The notes under the pieces are model-generated. The model had not been told where the DNA came from, ran no database searches, and saw only the letters and a list, made by a program, of their open reading frames with translations. Shown piece after piece: positions 52,066 to 63,377 of a DNA stretch of 64,000 nucleotides. The stretch is from Antedon mediterranea (taxonomy: Eukaryota; Echinodermata; Crinoidea; Comatulida; Antedonidae): positions 1,309,001 through 1,373,000 of the forward strand of contig NC_092671.1 of assembly GCF_964355755.1 (NCBI RefSeq), written 5' to 3'. The translations under genes were made by a program, and so were the position numbers. Each line of letters starts with the position of its first letter. Position 1 is the first letter of the stretch.

Positions 52066-52387
52066 ATATAAACAATGTTAAACACTCAAGTCAATGGTAC
52101 AAACATTGATGTATCTGCTGGTGCTATGCTTTAAAAAAGATTAAACTAAAAAATGATTAACTAAAAGAAGAAGCACTAAATAGAGAAGTGTGGTGAAATA
52201 AGACTGTAATGGACCTGCCAAATGACAGATGACAAGGTAGGTAGGTTGGTTGGTGGTTATAACAAAATACTAATAATACAATAACAATAGCTTTGATTTA
52301 TATAAGCATTGTAGGCCTACAGTACATAAACTGAAAAAAAATAAATAAAATAAAAAGACCAAAAGAAAAATCCAGTACCAAAAACCC

Positions 52388-52965
52388 GAACCAGTGTTTG
52401 GTCTAATTGAACTCTGTACAGCACCAGTTGTGCCCGAACCAGTGTTTGGTCTAATTGAAGCCTGTACAGCACCAGTTGTAACCGAACCAGGGTTTGGTCT
52501 AATTGAACTCTGTACAGCACCAGTTGTGCCCGAACCAGTGTTTGGTCTAATTGAACTCTGTACAGCACCAGTTGTGCCCGAACCAGTGTTTGGTCTAATT
52601 GAACTCTGTACAGCACCAGTTGTGCCCGAACCAGTGTTTGGTCTAATTGAACTCTGTACAGCACCAGTTGTGCCCGAACCAGTGTTTGGTCTAATTGAAC
52701 TCTGTACTGCACCAGTTGTGCCCGAACCAGTGTTTGGTCTAATTGAACTCTGTACAGCACCAGTTGTGCCTGAACCAGTGTTTGGTCTAATTGAACTCTG
52801 TACAGCACCAGTTGTGCCCGAACCAGTGTTTGGTCTAATTGAACCCTGTACAGCACCAGTTGTGCCCGAACCAGTGTTTGGTCTAATTGAACTCTGTACA
52901 GCACCAGTTGTGCCCGAACCAGTGTTTGGTCTAATTGAACTCTGTACAGCACCAGTTGTGCCTCG
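52388..52965. repeat. Minisatellite, 48-bp unit x 12
   Basis: Twelve copies of a 48-bp unit starting gaaccagtgtttggtctaat, very similar to each other except copy 2, which has several changes. The unit is 16 codons and lacks stops in at least three frames, giving a 275-codon minus-strand frame of GTTGAVQSSIRPNTGS repeats, a second minus frame and a plus frame. Differences among copies include replacement changes (S/G, S/A, T/P, G/V), so protein constraint is not evident. A coding tandem-repeat exon cannot be excluded. Confidence 0.92.
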
Positions 52966-55900
52966 GTCTTTGTAGACAAAATACAAATAAATATATGTGT
53001 TTCTGTTATTATGATTAAACTGTTTTAAATTAATAATAACAGTACATTGTTTTAATTCAATTATTTTAATATTTGAATGATACAACCAAGCCATCACATA
53101 CAGTATGGCTAGAAAAATGATAATTCAAATTTATTTTTCATTTTGCAGACAAATAATAAAATATTATAAAACTTACTGATACTTCACATATTTAATAATA
53201 ATATTAAGAAATGATGATGGAGGTTTGTGGGGAGGCTCCCACCTGAGGGCATAGTTCATGGACTATACCATTTGTGGAGAGGGATGTTCAATGAAAATTT
53301 CTACTTTTCGAGTTATATCTCGCTCTTCGAGGAGAAACGGCTATTGTTGGTTTATCCAGGTAAGCTAGCCATGAAATAGACATTAATAAATGGGGCTTGT
53401 GCAGTTCCTGATGCCTCTGCTATATAACAAGCCTTTGTTATTAAAACATAAACTATCACTACGATATCATCCCGTCAACATCTTATCATCTGCTAAGGAT
53501 GAACATTTTGAACGCAGAGGAATTAAAACTAATTCCTTCATGTTGAAACTAACACATTAAACAAACCAAACATCTGTTACATTAAAACATTCTATTTAAA
53601 TTAATTGGATCTAGCCTTGAAAATGCATTTTCAGCCATTAATTTTTCTGGCAGTATAATCATAAATTCAAGATCAAAAGAAAATTAACATTTATCAATAA
53701 GAACAACATTAATTTATTTTTTCAATTAGAGAAAATACTTTGGATATTTGTTATTGTTTTTACTACTTCCTTTAAATGTTGCTTAAAATTGGGCAACATG
53801 AACTATATAATAATATAGACTAGCTTTAAATATGTGTGTCTTTGGTAATTATTATAAATACAAGAGAACAAAATGTAGAAGTCGGTAACCCTGTACACCT
53901 AGACTATACAATGTTGTCAGCAATTTTATGAATTCTATCAATTTATTTATCGTAAAATTCTTTCAATTCCCGATTTCTAATAAAATATTATTGCTTTAAT
54001 TTATATTTTATTACAAACATATGTAAAATTGTTAACATTTAATACATTTTGTAATCTTATTATGTTATATATAAAATTAATCAAAGTATGACAAGACATT
54101 AAATTATCATATGTCTGAAGGAAAAATCAATACATTAATTTAAGTGAAAATAACATCTTTAAGAAGTATTATAGAATCTATTGATGGTGTTAGAAGCAAG
54201 ATTTTTATGTCTGAATCCATAATTTGACATAAATTTAATTTGAAAAATGTTGAATTCACATTCATAAGATTTCATTACAGGCTGCCTCCTGCCATCTCAG
54301 ATTCCGTACCAAACATTCATGTGTTCAATTTCAATGTGATTTAAAATTAAAATTTATTATGCGAAATAATCTCATCTTAGTACATTTGATACTTATTTAA
54401 GCACCTGGGTATAAGATAAAGATAGCTGGTGATATATTTGAGTGTACTACAGTTCATGTCTGTGTACAAGCTGAATATATTAAAGCCAAAGGGCACAGAA
54501 ATCATAATTTTGGATTCATAAAATGATATTGGCTTGAGGCCAATGCTAAATCAAATAAATATTATGTAAATTATACACGTTGGTTATGTATGATCAATAC
54601 GCAAGAAATTCAATAAATCATTGAATTACACGAATCACAGGCATGCAAGGCTGTAGAATTTTGTAAAATTAGGTAGTCCTTTGGACAATTTGGTTGTCCC
54701 CAACTAATTTTTAGCTGCCCAACCTTTTTGTTAAATTTTTATGTGATAAAACTAATTAATTCTTTAGCTGTATTTAGACAATCATTGCTGCCTAGCATAA
54801 ATGAATCAATGATCCTGGGGTTTTTGAGAGCTTGTCCATCTGGATGCAGGCAATGAAGCTCTATATATATGTTTGACTTGATTTTTTGGTGGCGCCTGGA
54901 CGTCGGGGCAGGTGATTCTGTGAGCCCTGATGTATTTCTACTTCCAGTGAATGTGGTATGTAAATTGTAGTATGGATGTTTTACTTTTACTTTTATGTAA
55001 AACACATGGAAAGTTATATGTGGTATAAAAGAATGTATTATTATGGATGTAAAGATGGACCAACAATAATGGAAAGCCAATTATCGAGTTTGCCGGAGCC
55101 ACAAGAAAACAAAGGGTACAACTATAATAATAGAACTTGGCTTATTATAATATAAAAATATACATTCCCAATCTTCCACCCACTCAATCCCACCATAACT
55201 TTTGACCTCATAAATTAAAGAATTGATGTAAATGATGATTGCTGATTGCAAAAACTAATTTCCAAAACCCTGTATTATTCCCAACAAAATACACATAATG
55301 ACTTGGAAAGTCATTGCTTAATTTTGCGAAGAAGGCTAAGGCTGGAGATATCATTAAAATCTGTCCGTTTTCATTCGTCTCTAAACAAACATCTTGTTGT
55401 AATAAGATGGAAATGGCATATAGAATCTGTCAAATGGGCTTTTATTGTTGTTCACTAATGGAACTATTTATAGTCTATAATCATTGCTATTTAAATTATA
55501 ACAATAAAGATGATAAAAAAAAACATAAAGAGGAAGTATTTATTTGAAGAGGACTTAAACCATAAGATCAATGCAATATGATTATGACTAAAATTATAAA
55601 ATTCTAAGGCTGGACAAAGTCCAATGTTAATGTTGTCACACAACCAAAAGCTTTCTAATATCAATGAAAGGTGGGGAAAAAGTGATAATTTGATTGCAAT
55701 GATAAGAATGATGAAAAAGATGATGATGATGATGATGATGATAATGATTGTATATGATGATGTTTATGTTCTCTACATATCTTTCTCAAACTACACAAAC
55801 CAAGTTGGATAAATTTAGATTACAATAATAATAATAATTTAATGTTGATAATATAGCAATGAATTATTATCATTATCATGCTAGTAATATACTGATGATT

Positions 55901-56662
55901 CCATTGATGATGATAATGATAATGATAATGATTATGAGAGATTACTAGTCACAGTATAGTGCATAGATGCTACGCAGAGCCTGTCAAAACAATTCATCAC
56001 TACAACTAACACATGTACGAGATGTAGTATATGAATACAATACATTGTCCATATAAGGCTGGCTCATTGGACTAGAGCATACAGTTAGTAAATGTGGCCT
56101 ACAGAATCACATCAGCTGTGGAAGCAGTATGTCCTCTGAATTGCAGCAATCATAATAATATATGTCAAAATCAAAATACAATGTCTTATTTAATTTCTAA
56201 AGAATACAAAATATTAGCAGCTGGGAATGATGTATCAGTACTTACTAGCAGTTTGAAATTGTGATTCCCAAACAGAGCAAGTCATTAAAATGGAATCTAT
56301 ACTATGAGGAATCTGTCTTGGATGCTAAGGACACTATGGTATATCACAGTGTGGCAATATACTCATTCAAGTTTTTATTTTTTTAAGACATTGACATTGA
56401 TTTAATTGATAATATTACTAAATCTCTAATTGGCACATTCTGTAAATAACTAAATGTATTTTCTTATCTGATGTGGGTTCATCCCATTTTTATTTCTGAT
56501 CTCTCAAATTAACAATTAACAAACAACAAACACACAAGACACACAACATTAACAATTAAAGAATATATTGTCAAATTGGTCACTGTTAAATATTTTAAGT
56601 ACTATTATATCAATTTATATTATAAAAACCATAATATCTGATAAATAAAACAGTTACATACC
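52966..56662. other. AT-rich flank, no gene recognised
   Basis: A minus-strand open frame at 54739-55080 (NIYIELHCLHPDGQALKNPR) looks like a protein fragment, perhaps from a transposon, but I cannot name it. A (GAT)n tract lies at 55717-55742 and GATAAT-type simple repeats near 55905-55935. Confidence 0.45.
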
Positions 56663-56890
56663 GTTAATGCACAAATCCTGAATCAATGTATACGATGCAA
56701 AAAGGAATTAATATTCGGGAAGAGAAATCAGGCATAAGCACTAAATTGCAGTACACAATCTGAGAGGTATTTGCCTTCAAACCAAACACCTTAAGATCTA
56801 ATGGCGTAGATTTATAGTATGCATCCGTTTGCTGGCGATTACTGCCGTACATAGTACAACAGTCAGTGAGATGCTCTCGGCACTAATTGC
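56663..56890 (-). promoter_or_regulatory. Possible first exon/promoter region, minus strand
   Basis: A good donor ACG|GTATGT lies at 56662. Upstream on the minus strand, GC content rises and an inverted CCAAT box (TTTCATTGGTTGCGC) lies near 56930. The segment contains a 62-codon ORF beginning MYGSNRQQTDAYYKS, which ends in TAA two bases before the donor. It therefore reads as a leader exon with an upstream ORF rather than a coding exon. It could be the start of the long NAV transcript or of an unrelated transcript. Confidence 0.3.
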
Positions 56891-56929
56891 GTAAACAGAT
56901 TGATTTTTGGCGGTCGTAGAGCGCAACCA

Positions 56930-59485
56930 ATGAAATTATCTCAGTGACTCATTATGACATAGTGCTAATTATTCATTACATACTCATTAGCATAATCTAT
57001 AAAACATTATGTAATGTTCCAACAAAGAAATATTACTGACCATAACCATGATGGAACATACTATAAATGTGTTGTTTATCCATAACATAATCATTAATAT
57101 TGAATATCATCAAAACAATGGCATAGATACTGGAAAAATAATTAAGAAATACATTACTAACACATTAAAATCTAACATGAGCCGGTGCCACATATTGGTA
57201 GCGTCTAAACGGCTTAACAAACGGTAACATTATCACACAAATGACGTATATGAATGTAAACAAAACATAAAAGATGCCGCATACACTGATGATAATGGTT
57301 GCTATTCAACAGTATATTTTCCTATGTTTTATTGATGCTGTAAACATACAAATGAATATAAGCCAATTTATAAATTAGGAGTTGTAACCTAAACTACTTC
57401 ATTCTGGGTACGGTGTCTGGATAACTTACCCTAAGATGACCCAATTTTTCTTGAAAGGGCACAGTTATTAATAAGCAAAAACATATTCGATATAAATAAA
57501 AGCTAAATTCCTAAAAGATGATTAAAAAAAGAAAGTACTGATTGTTAATGTTATTATGTAATTAAATTTTCACAACATAATTCAATAAAAGATTAAAATA
57601 ATTTGTTCAAACTAAGGAATAAAGCAAGTAAAATATGTATATATTGTATTTCATTGATTCGTAATTAATTTTTTTAAACAGAACATGAATATTAAATGAT
57701 TTCAAAATGGTAATATTAAAAATGGATACAAAATTATAAACCTACATTAAATCTGATGTCACCTGCAAACCACTAAATGCATACTATAACGATATGAATA
57801 CTAAATGCACTTAATGCAAAGCATCCAATTAGCATGAAATATACTATATCCCTAAGGAATGAGTATGTAAATCCATGCTGACAACCAGGCTAATGCCTAG
57901 ATGTCCACCACATAAAGTCTAAAGCCAAGTTTACACCAAGCCCGGGTACAGTCCGCTGCCCATAAGAAAAGCATAAGCATGTACATGGTTATTTGAGGTC
58001 TAGACTTATTTTTTCTTGTACTGTAGTCCACATCCTCAATCTATGAAAGACACTTTATTCTGTTTTTTAAAGCTATTTCAAGCTTTAACCACTCCTACGT
58101 CTTAGTGCAATCTAGTGTCTAAGAGCAAGAAGAGTTTTAAAAATCTCCAAATACTGGAATATGGACTGAAAACAGGAAATTCTCCCACAATGTATAACTA
58201 TTAGAAAAAAAAAACACCAAAAAATCCTGGATTTGGGCTGAGAGTTAGCTGTACTATATTAGAATTCAGACCAGGGAGTTAAAGCATTACCCTACCTGTC
58301 TGTACACTCCTCTTGGTACACTATATCTCTCAGTACACTACCTCCTGGTATTTGGTAAATCCGGTATTTACATCAAAGTCAGTAGACTAATTACCTCTTG
58401 CTTAGCTTCCTTCAATCACAAAATGAACATCTTTCAAACTTGTCTGTTCTGTGTTTCCTGTTAATTAGTTGTTATTCACAAATATACAAATGCTTTATTG
58501 ATCGTGGATAATTAATTAGTCAGAATCTCAGTTGTATAAATCTATTATTGAGCCTTTTTAATGGCGATTGTTCAACTCTTTTCAAAAGCTTTTGAGCACT
58601 CTTTAATTGTGATCAATCAGAACAAAGATTTGTCCTTCCAATACCTCGTTATTTCCACTGAATCTTAAGCTTGAAGATATGCGTCGTGAAAGTCATTTCT
58701 AAACTAGAAATTACAAATTAATTGATGCCTAATATTTTGGTTTTTGCTTAGGCCATAGACCTATAAATTTGGTCGATGCTTAACAAATAATTTTGTTATT
58801 CTAAATAACTAAACATAAATTTAATTAACTAATTTTTTAAATGCTTATAAATTAAAAGGTCACTTTCTACTTTACTACGTCAGTGAGAAAAATCAAAGTT
58901 CAATTAAAATTATATATATTTCATATGACTTCAATCAGAAATACATAATTAGAGTTAAGCTAGTAATCAATCTATTAGCATGCTCTCAATTGAGTAACAT
59001 GGACCACCCCCCTATCTAATGACCCCGATTACATACATTGCTGACTAATTAAAGACATACCTTGATACAGTAGCTGGGTAAAAGTCATGTAAAACATGGA
59101 CCTTGTTTACTCTGACTGGGACTAAGTGAAACCATGCCTACTGGGCTTGCATCAAGACGCAACAACTGTTAAATTATTTACATATTAATATGAACAGCAA
59201 GAAAGTAACATGCTGCCGTCAAAGAACATAGAAACCACATTCTCATGTTTTGGTAGGAACAATATCAACATTTTCAACAATAAGCATGTTGGGTGCAAAT
59301 ATGGTAAGAAAGGCACAGAATAAATATGTGTTCGTATTGTGAAAACTAAACACAACATTAAGGTACACAATAATGTGTTCACATTGTGAAAAGTAAATGT
59401 TATTTCAACCGAGTTTGACCTATTGTATCTTTAAATGAATAAAAAAGTGAAAGGTATGTCACTGTTCCTCGGTCAGTCTAATTAC
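56930..59485. other. AT-rich flank upstream of the candidate first exon
   Basis: No gene or complete transposon recognised. A few minus-strand splice-like signals (for example 57450, 58295) bound only very short open segments and are not called. Confidence 0.4.
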
Positions 59486-59486
59486 C

Positions 59487-59600
59487 GAAAACAACCGAAA
59501 ACAACCGAAAACAACCGAAAACAACCATAAACAACTGAAAACAACCATAAACAACCGAAAACAAACCGAAAACAAAATAACAATATCTAAATACCGAAAA
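59487..59600. repeat. Tandem repeat, accgaaaaca-type 10-bp unit
   Basis: About ten imperfect copies of accgaaaaca / accataaaca. It is followed at 59690-59740 by a short GC-rich patch with gcgcgcgc. Confidence 0.9.
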
Positions 59601-60329
59601 CAAATTTGATGCAGCTACTATATTGACCTCGCACGCCAAACAAATTTCTACAGTATATTTTTTAAATGTCGCCCTCTATTGATAGGTGTTTCTAAAGCCA
59701 ACAAGACCGCGCGCGCAAAGCCAAGGAGATAGAGACCATACGAAATGGAAGTGTGCACAAAATTTAACTCAATATCGTACAAACTCAATGATAACACCGT
59801 GCATTTACTTACAGAATCTACAATATGTTAGATATTTAATATATATGTTACATGAATCTTACGGAGACAAGGAATTGTCTGTAGTCGTAAGACCCTTTGA
59901 AAAATAAAACATTATCATAGAAAAAAACATGAAATAAGGTTTTAAAGATACAAGTTGGAAAGTTAAAGTATTCCTACATATAATATAAAAGAAACTACAT
60001 AATAGTAGCCTAACACTAACACGCACCACGCATAATATATAAGCATTTTAATATATAAGCATTTTTAAATACTGTAATTCGATATAATCACTTCTAAAAT
60101 ATTTTTTAGTATTTTATAACAATTTTAACAACTAGGGATGGTTCTCGAATACATAGTATAATTTCAGCGATTTCAAATGTACTTACCGCATGACAATAAT
60201 ACACCACTTCTACGACGTTTATTTGTGTATATTGTGTTTATATGTAAAACAGTTTGTGAAAAACACCTCTATTCGGTGCAAATCGTAAATTAGCAGGTCT
60301 GAAAATAATACTAAAAAGTGGTCAAAAAT

Positions 60330-60495
60330 TGGGACCGTAGTCCGGATTGCCTCCAAATGTAATGGAGTGGTCCTTGGCCACATATTTCTTGCAATAACTT
60401 TTTTGAGTAATTCTGCTAACAAACAGACAGACAATCAAATAAACAGACACACGCGATCGATTAGAGATACCTCCTTGGCGGAGGTAAATAATAAA
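60330..60495 (+). mobile_element. 3' end of an RTE-like retrotransposon
   Basis: The order attgcctccaaatgtaatgg, tggtccttggcc, acaaacagacagac, acgcgatcgatt and cctccttggcggaggtaa followed by an ataa tail is the typical 3' end of RTE-clade elements in many marine animals. This identification is from memory of the motif. No coding part remains. Confidence 0.55.
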
Positions 60496-60617
60496 TAACT
60501 TTTAAACCAATCAATTAATTGTGATAGAAGTATTGTGGTATTTGACTGACTTTGACAAATCAAGAAAGACGCCAATAAAAAAATCCCTTTTATGTAATGC
60601 TGAAGTAATTTTATTTC

Positions 60618-60712
60618 TATCTACCCAATTAATAAAGAAAAGCCAGTAATGCCAAATTCATTCTGCATACGACTGATCAGGATGTCGTGATCTATCGTAT
60701 CAAAAGGATAAA
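60618..60712 (-). pseudogene. Reverse transcriptase fragment, copy 1
   Basis: On the minus strand it reads PFDTIDHDILISRMQ, then NEFGITGFS, the RT palm motif FDTIDHDIL found in LINEs. It is about 95 bp, with no neighbouring RT sequence, and nearly identical to the copy at 62676-62772. Confidence 0.7.
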
Positions 60713-60989
60713 AAAAAAACTGCCAAAACTAGCATAATATATCACCCTTTATCATGTTTCATCAACATAATATATCACTTTTAACGCGATAGAGCAGTTT
60801 CCGTACTATGAGATTTATTATATTATTTATACCGACTGATATGTTTCATAAAGTAGACAGGAAATGGTTAGATACTGAATAATCTTACCTAACGTATGAA
60901 GGTTAGAAACTGGGCGAAAATCTGAGTTTAATGTTGATTTGGTCGGGAACCTAAACCAATAATTTCGCAAATCAACATTAGTAGACATT

Positions 60990-61315
60990 CGTAGGGAGTG
61001 AGTGGCCGAGCGGTTACGACAGTGGAACAGTAATTACGTAGCCATAACATCGGCAGGGGTTCGAGGCTCACTCACTCCGTGGTTCTGGTGGTTAGAACGA
61101 GTCTTCTCGGATAAGGACTATAAACCGTAGGTCCAGTGTACACATCTCGCTCGTGTGCACTTTAAAGAACCTAGTACGAGACGAGTAGGGGGTTACCCCG
61201 GTGTATTAGTACATTACAGCCACTGATCACCAACTGGGTCCTCTGGGAGACCAGTCTTTGACTGAAGAGGTTACCCAGTATAAATATAAATTCAATCGAT
61301 TCTGTGTTTTAAAAC
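60990..61315 (+). mobile_element. SINE with Leu/Ser-tRNA-like head
   Basis: The head ggagtgagtggccgagcggt contains a good A box (TGGCCGAGCGGTTA), and a B box gggttcgaggctc follows about 50 bases on. The head's first seven bases pair with tcactcc at its end, so it derives from a class II tRNA. The body (ggataaggactataaaccgt, gtgtgcactttaaagaacc, ggttaccccgg) resembles conserved central domains of invertebrate SINEs. It is not a working tRNA gene: the T arm is imperfect and the body is fused to it. Confidence 0.7.
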
Positions 61316-61679
61316 TTTTATTTTTATTTAAAATGTATTAGGATAAAAATGGGCAAAACGGATATATTGCTACATTTAAAAATGGAGGTCAAATACACAG
61401 TACAAATATTTTGTATATAGCCCGATTTAAACAAATGACAGGAGAAAAACATAATATCTATTTGGGTATTTATTTCTAACTATACGTTGATTTGTTTACA
61501 AACTTTTACGATTGCATGTTCATTAAATTCGTCATAACCATGCCAGGTTACTTTCCAGAGGTGAATGACGATATAATATTTTTACATTAAATGCATTGGC
61601 GATATTGTTGTTACCCATATTTTATGTACATCAAGGATTATGTGTTGCGCTGTATTATACATTTTTTTTTACTTTGATG

Positions 61680-61681
<2 letters not shown>

Positions 61682-61749
<68 letters not shown>
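61682..61749. repeat. (AT)n microsatellite
   Basis: About 34 uninterrupted AT dinucleotides. Confidence 0.97.
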
Positions 61750-61750
<1 letters not shown>

Positions 61751-61795
61751 TGAGGACTAGTTGTGTTCCAACCGTACCACGCCGAGAATGTTAAA

Positions 61796-62070
61796 GGGTC
61801 GTTATCCAATCGAGTTAAAGAACAATACCATGAAATGGTCTAATGGTTAGAGGGCAACTGCATATCAAGCAGACGGTCCGAGTTCGAGTCTCGGTTGGGT
61901 CGACTTTTTCTCATTCTCACAGATTTCCTCATCTTTATCATTTCAAAAATTAATTAAATAATTTTCAGTGTATCACCGGGCGGTTTGGAATTTATTTCTA
62001 TGCCTGTTGTGTTTTTATATTTATACAATTGTATTGCGAAGCACTGTGTAAATTATATATAAATAAATAC
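61796..62070 (+). mobile_element. tRNA-derived SINE, best-preserved copy
   Basis: A box tggtctaatggttagagggc and B box gagttcgagtctcggttggg in tRNA spacing, then tttctcattctcacagattt, a tcatttcaaaa stretch and a gtgtatcaccgggcggtttgg block. Related copies lie at 24976-25250 and 7918-7990 in the NAV intron. Confidence 0.75.
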
Positions 62071-62129
62071 TGTCAAATTACAGTGCTCATCGGAACATGA
62101 TCTCATAAACGCGTCATTGGCGAAAGTTC

Positions 62130-62200
62130 CGTATTTTTTAGTTGTATGAAAAAATGTCTCTGGCGGGATTCGAACCTGTATATACGTTTCATACAAAAAT
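62130..62200 (-). mobile_element. Possible SINE fragment (B box only)
   Basis: The minus strand carries ggttcgaatcccgccagaga, a good polymerase III B box, followed by a short T-rich body. No A box is visible upstream, so only a fragment is proposed. Confidence 0.35.
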
Positions 62201-62319
62201 TGTAATTAATCACGGCAAACAATTCTACGTAGTTCCTCGGAAATCTGTCTTAAGGCCATAACTGACAGGCCTATGCAACTCATCGAATTAATTTACTAAC
62301 TTATTTTACAGAATTGATG

Positions 62320-62425
62320 CCGTCAAGAACTTGGCTGGGATGATGCAATACCTCGCACCATCCAATCCGAATGGAATATTGGTTAGATGAACTTAGAAGG
62401 CATGAAATATGTTACAAACTACAAC
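62320..62425 (+). pseudogene. BEL/Pao-type LTR retrotransposon Pol fragment
   Basis: One frame reads QELGWDDAIPRTIQSEWNI, and after a one-base shift another reads WLDELRRHEICYKL. The WDD-x-(I/L)P...EW...W...L pattern is characteristic of the BEL/Pao Pol region between the RT/RNase H and the integrase. Only about 100 bp remains, with a frame break; no LTRs are seen. Confidence 0.55.
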
Positions 62426-62675
62426 ACAAAAAGTATGCGAGAGCGAATTACACCCTTTTTTAGATGCTATAATTAAGGGCCAGCGTTTCTGTAGTTGATG
62501 ACACTAACTATCGATGAGGCAGCACCCATAGATAGTAATGAAAATAAGTCAGTCTGAGATTTTCAACATGGGAGAACCTCTGGAAAACTATAGCTTGGGT
62601 ACCAGGTCCTGAAATACAAGGCTCGACTGAGACAAATATTAAAACTACCAAGGAAGAAGAATGGATCCATCAATA

Positions 62676-62772
62676 TTCTATCTACCCAATTTAAAGAAAA
62701 GCCAGTAATGCCAAATTCCTTCTGCATACGACTGATCAGGATGTCGTGATCTATCGTATCAAAAGGATAAAT
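62676..62772 (-). pseudogene. Reverse transcriptase fragment, copy 2
   Basis: Minus strand PFDTIDHDILISRMQ, then KEFGITGFSLNW, a LINE RT palm segment. It is nearly identical over its length to copy 1 at 60618-60712, about 2 kb away. A GGATAA word follows the same side of both. Confidence 0.7.
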
Positions 62773-63377
62773 AACCTGCAAAAACTAGCGTTAACAAAAT
62801 TATTGAACCAGTATGAATATGATGTTTCAAAAGAGCACGTCATGAAGACCACAACATTTGAGAAATGTCTATTCCCACAATCAAATGCAATCACACACGT
62901 ATAAAGCATGCTGTGTATTTCAGTTTCTTATAGATACGGTATCAGTAACTTGAACTAGTATATTATGGAGATACTCTGTGGAGATCGATAGTTCTATCAA
63001 CTATGGTTGTTCATTTATTTGGTGCTCTTTAAGTATAGAATAGATAAAGATAAGCTAAAGCTTCACTGTTTAAAAACACAGACGATTTATTGTTGACACT
63101 TGAGAATTTGTATAAGTTATTCATAAATCTAATTTTTTTACGAAAAAAAAACCTAATTTCACAACTAATTTTAGTGAATTTTCATATATTTATATTTAAT
63201 CTCTATCGAACGGTGGGGCAGGGAATAGGCCTAATGGAGGAGGTAGGAGGGTGGGGATGAGCTATATTATAATGATGTAGGCATATGTATAATACCATTA
63301 AAATATACAATAGACACATTATAATGTCAACAACCTTATAATAAAACAAATACTAATGGAGAAAAACTCGAAAACAG

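Noticed and set aside
60994-61078. Possible genuine tRNA-Leu/Ser gene
   Set aside because: The T arm does not pair properly and the head is fused to a SINE body; better explained as a SINE.
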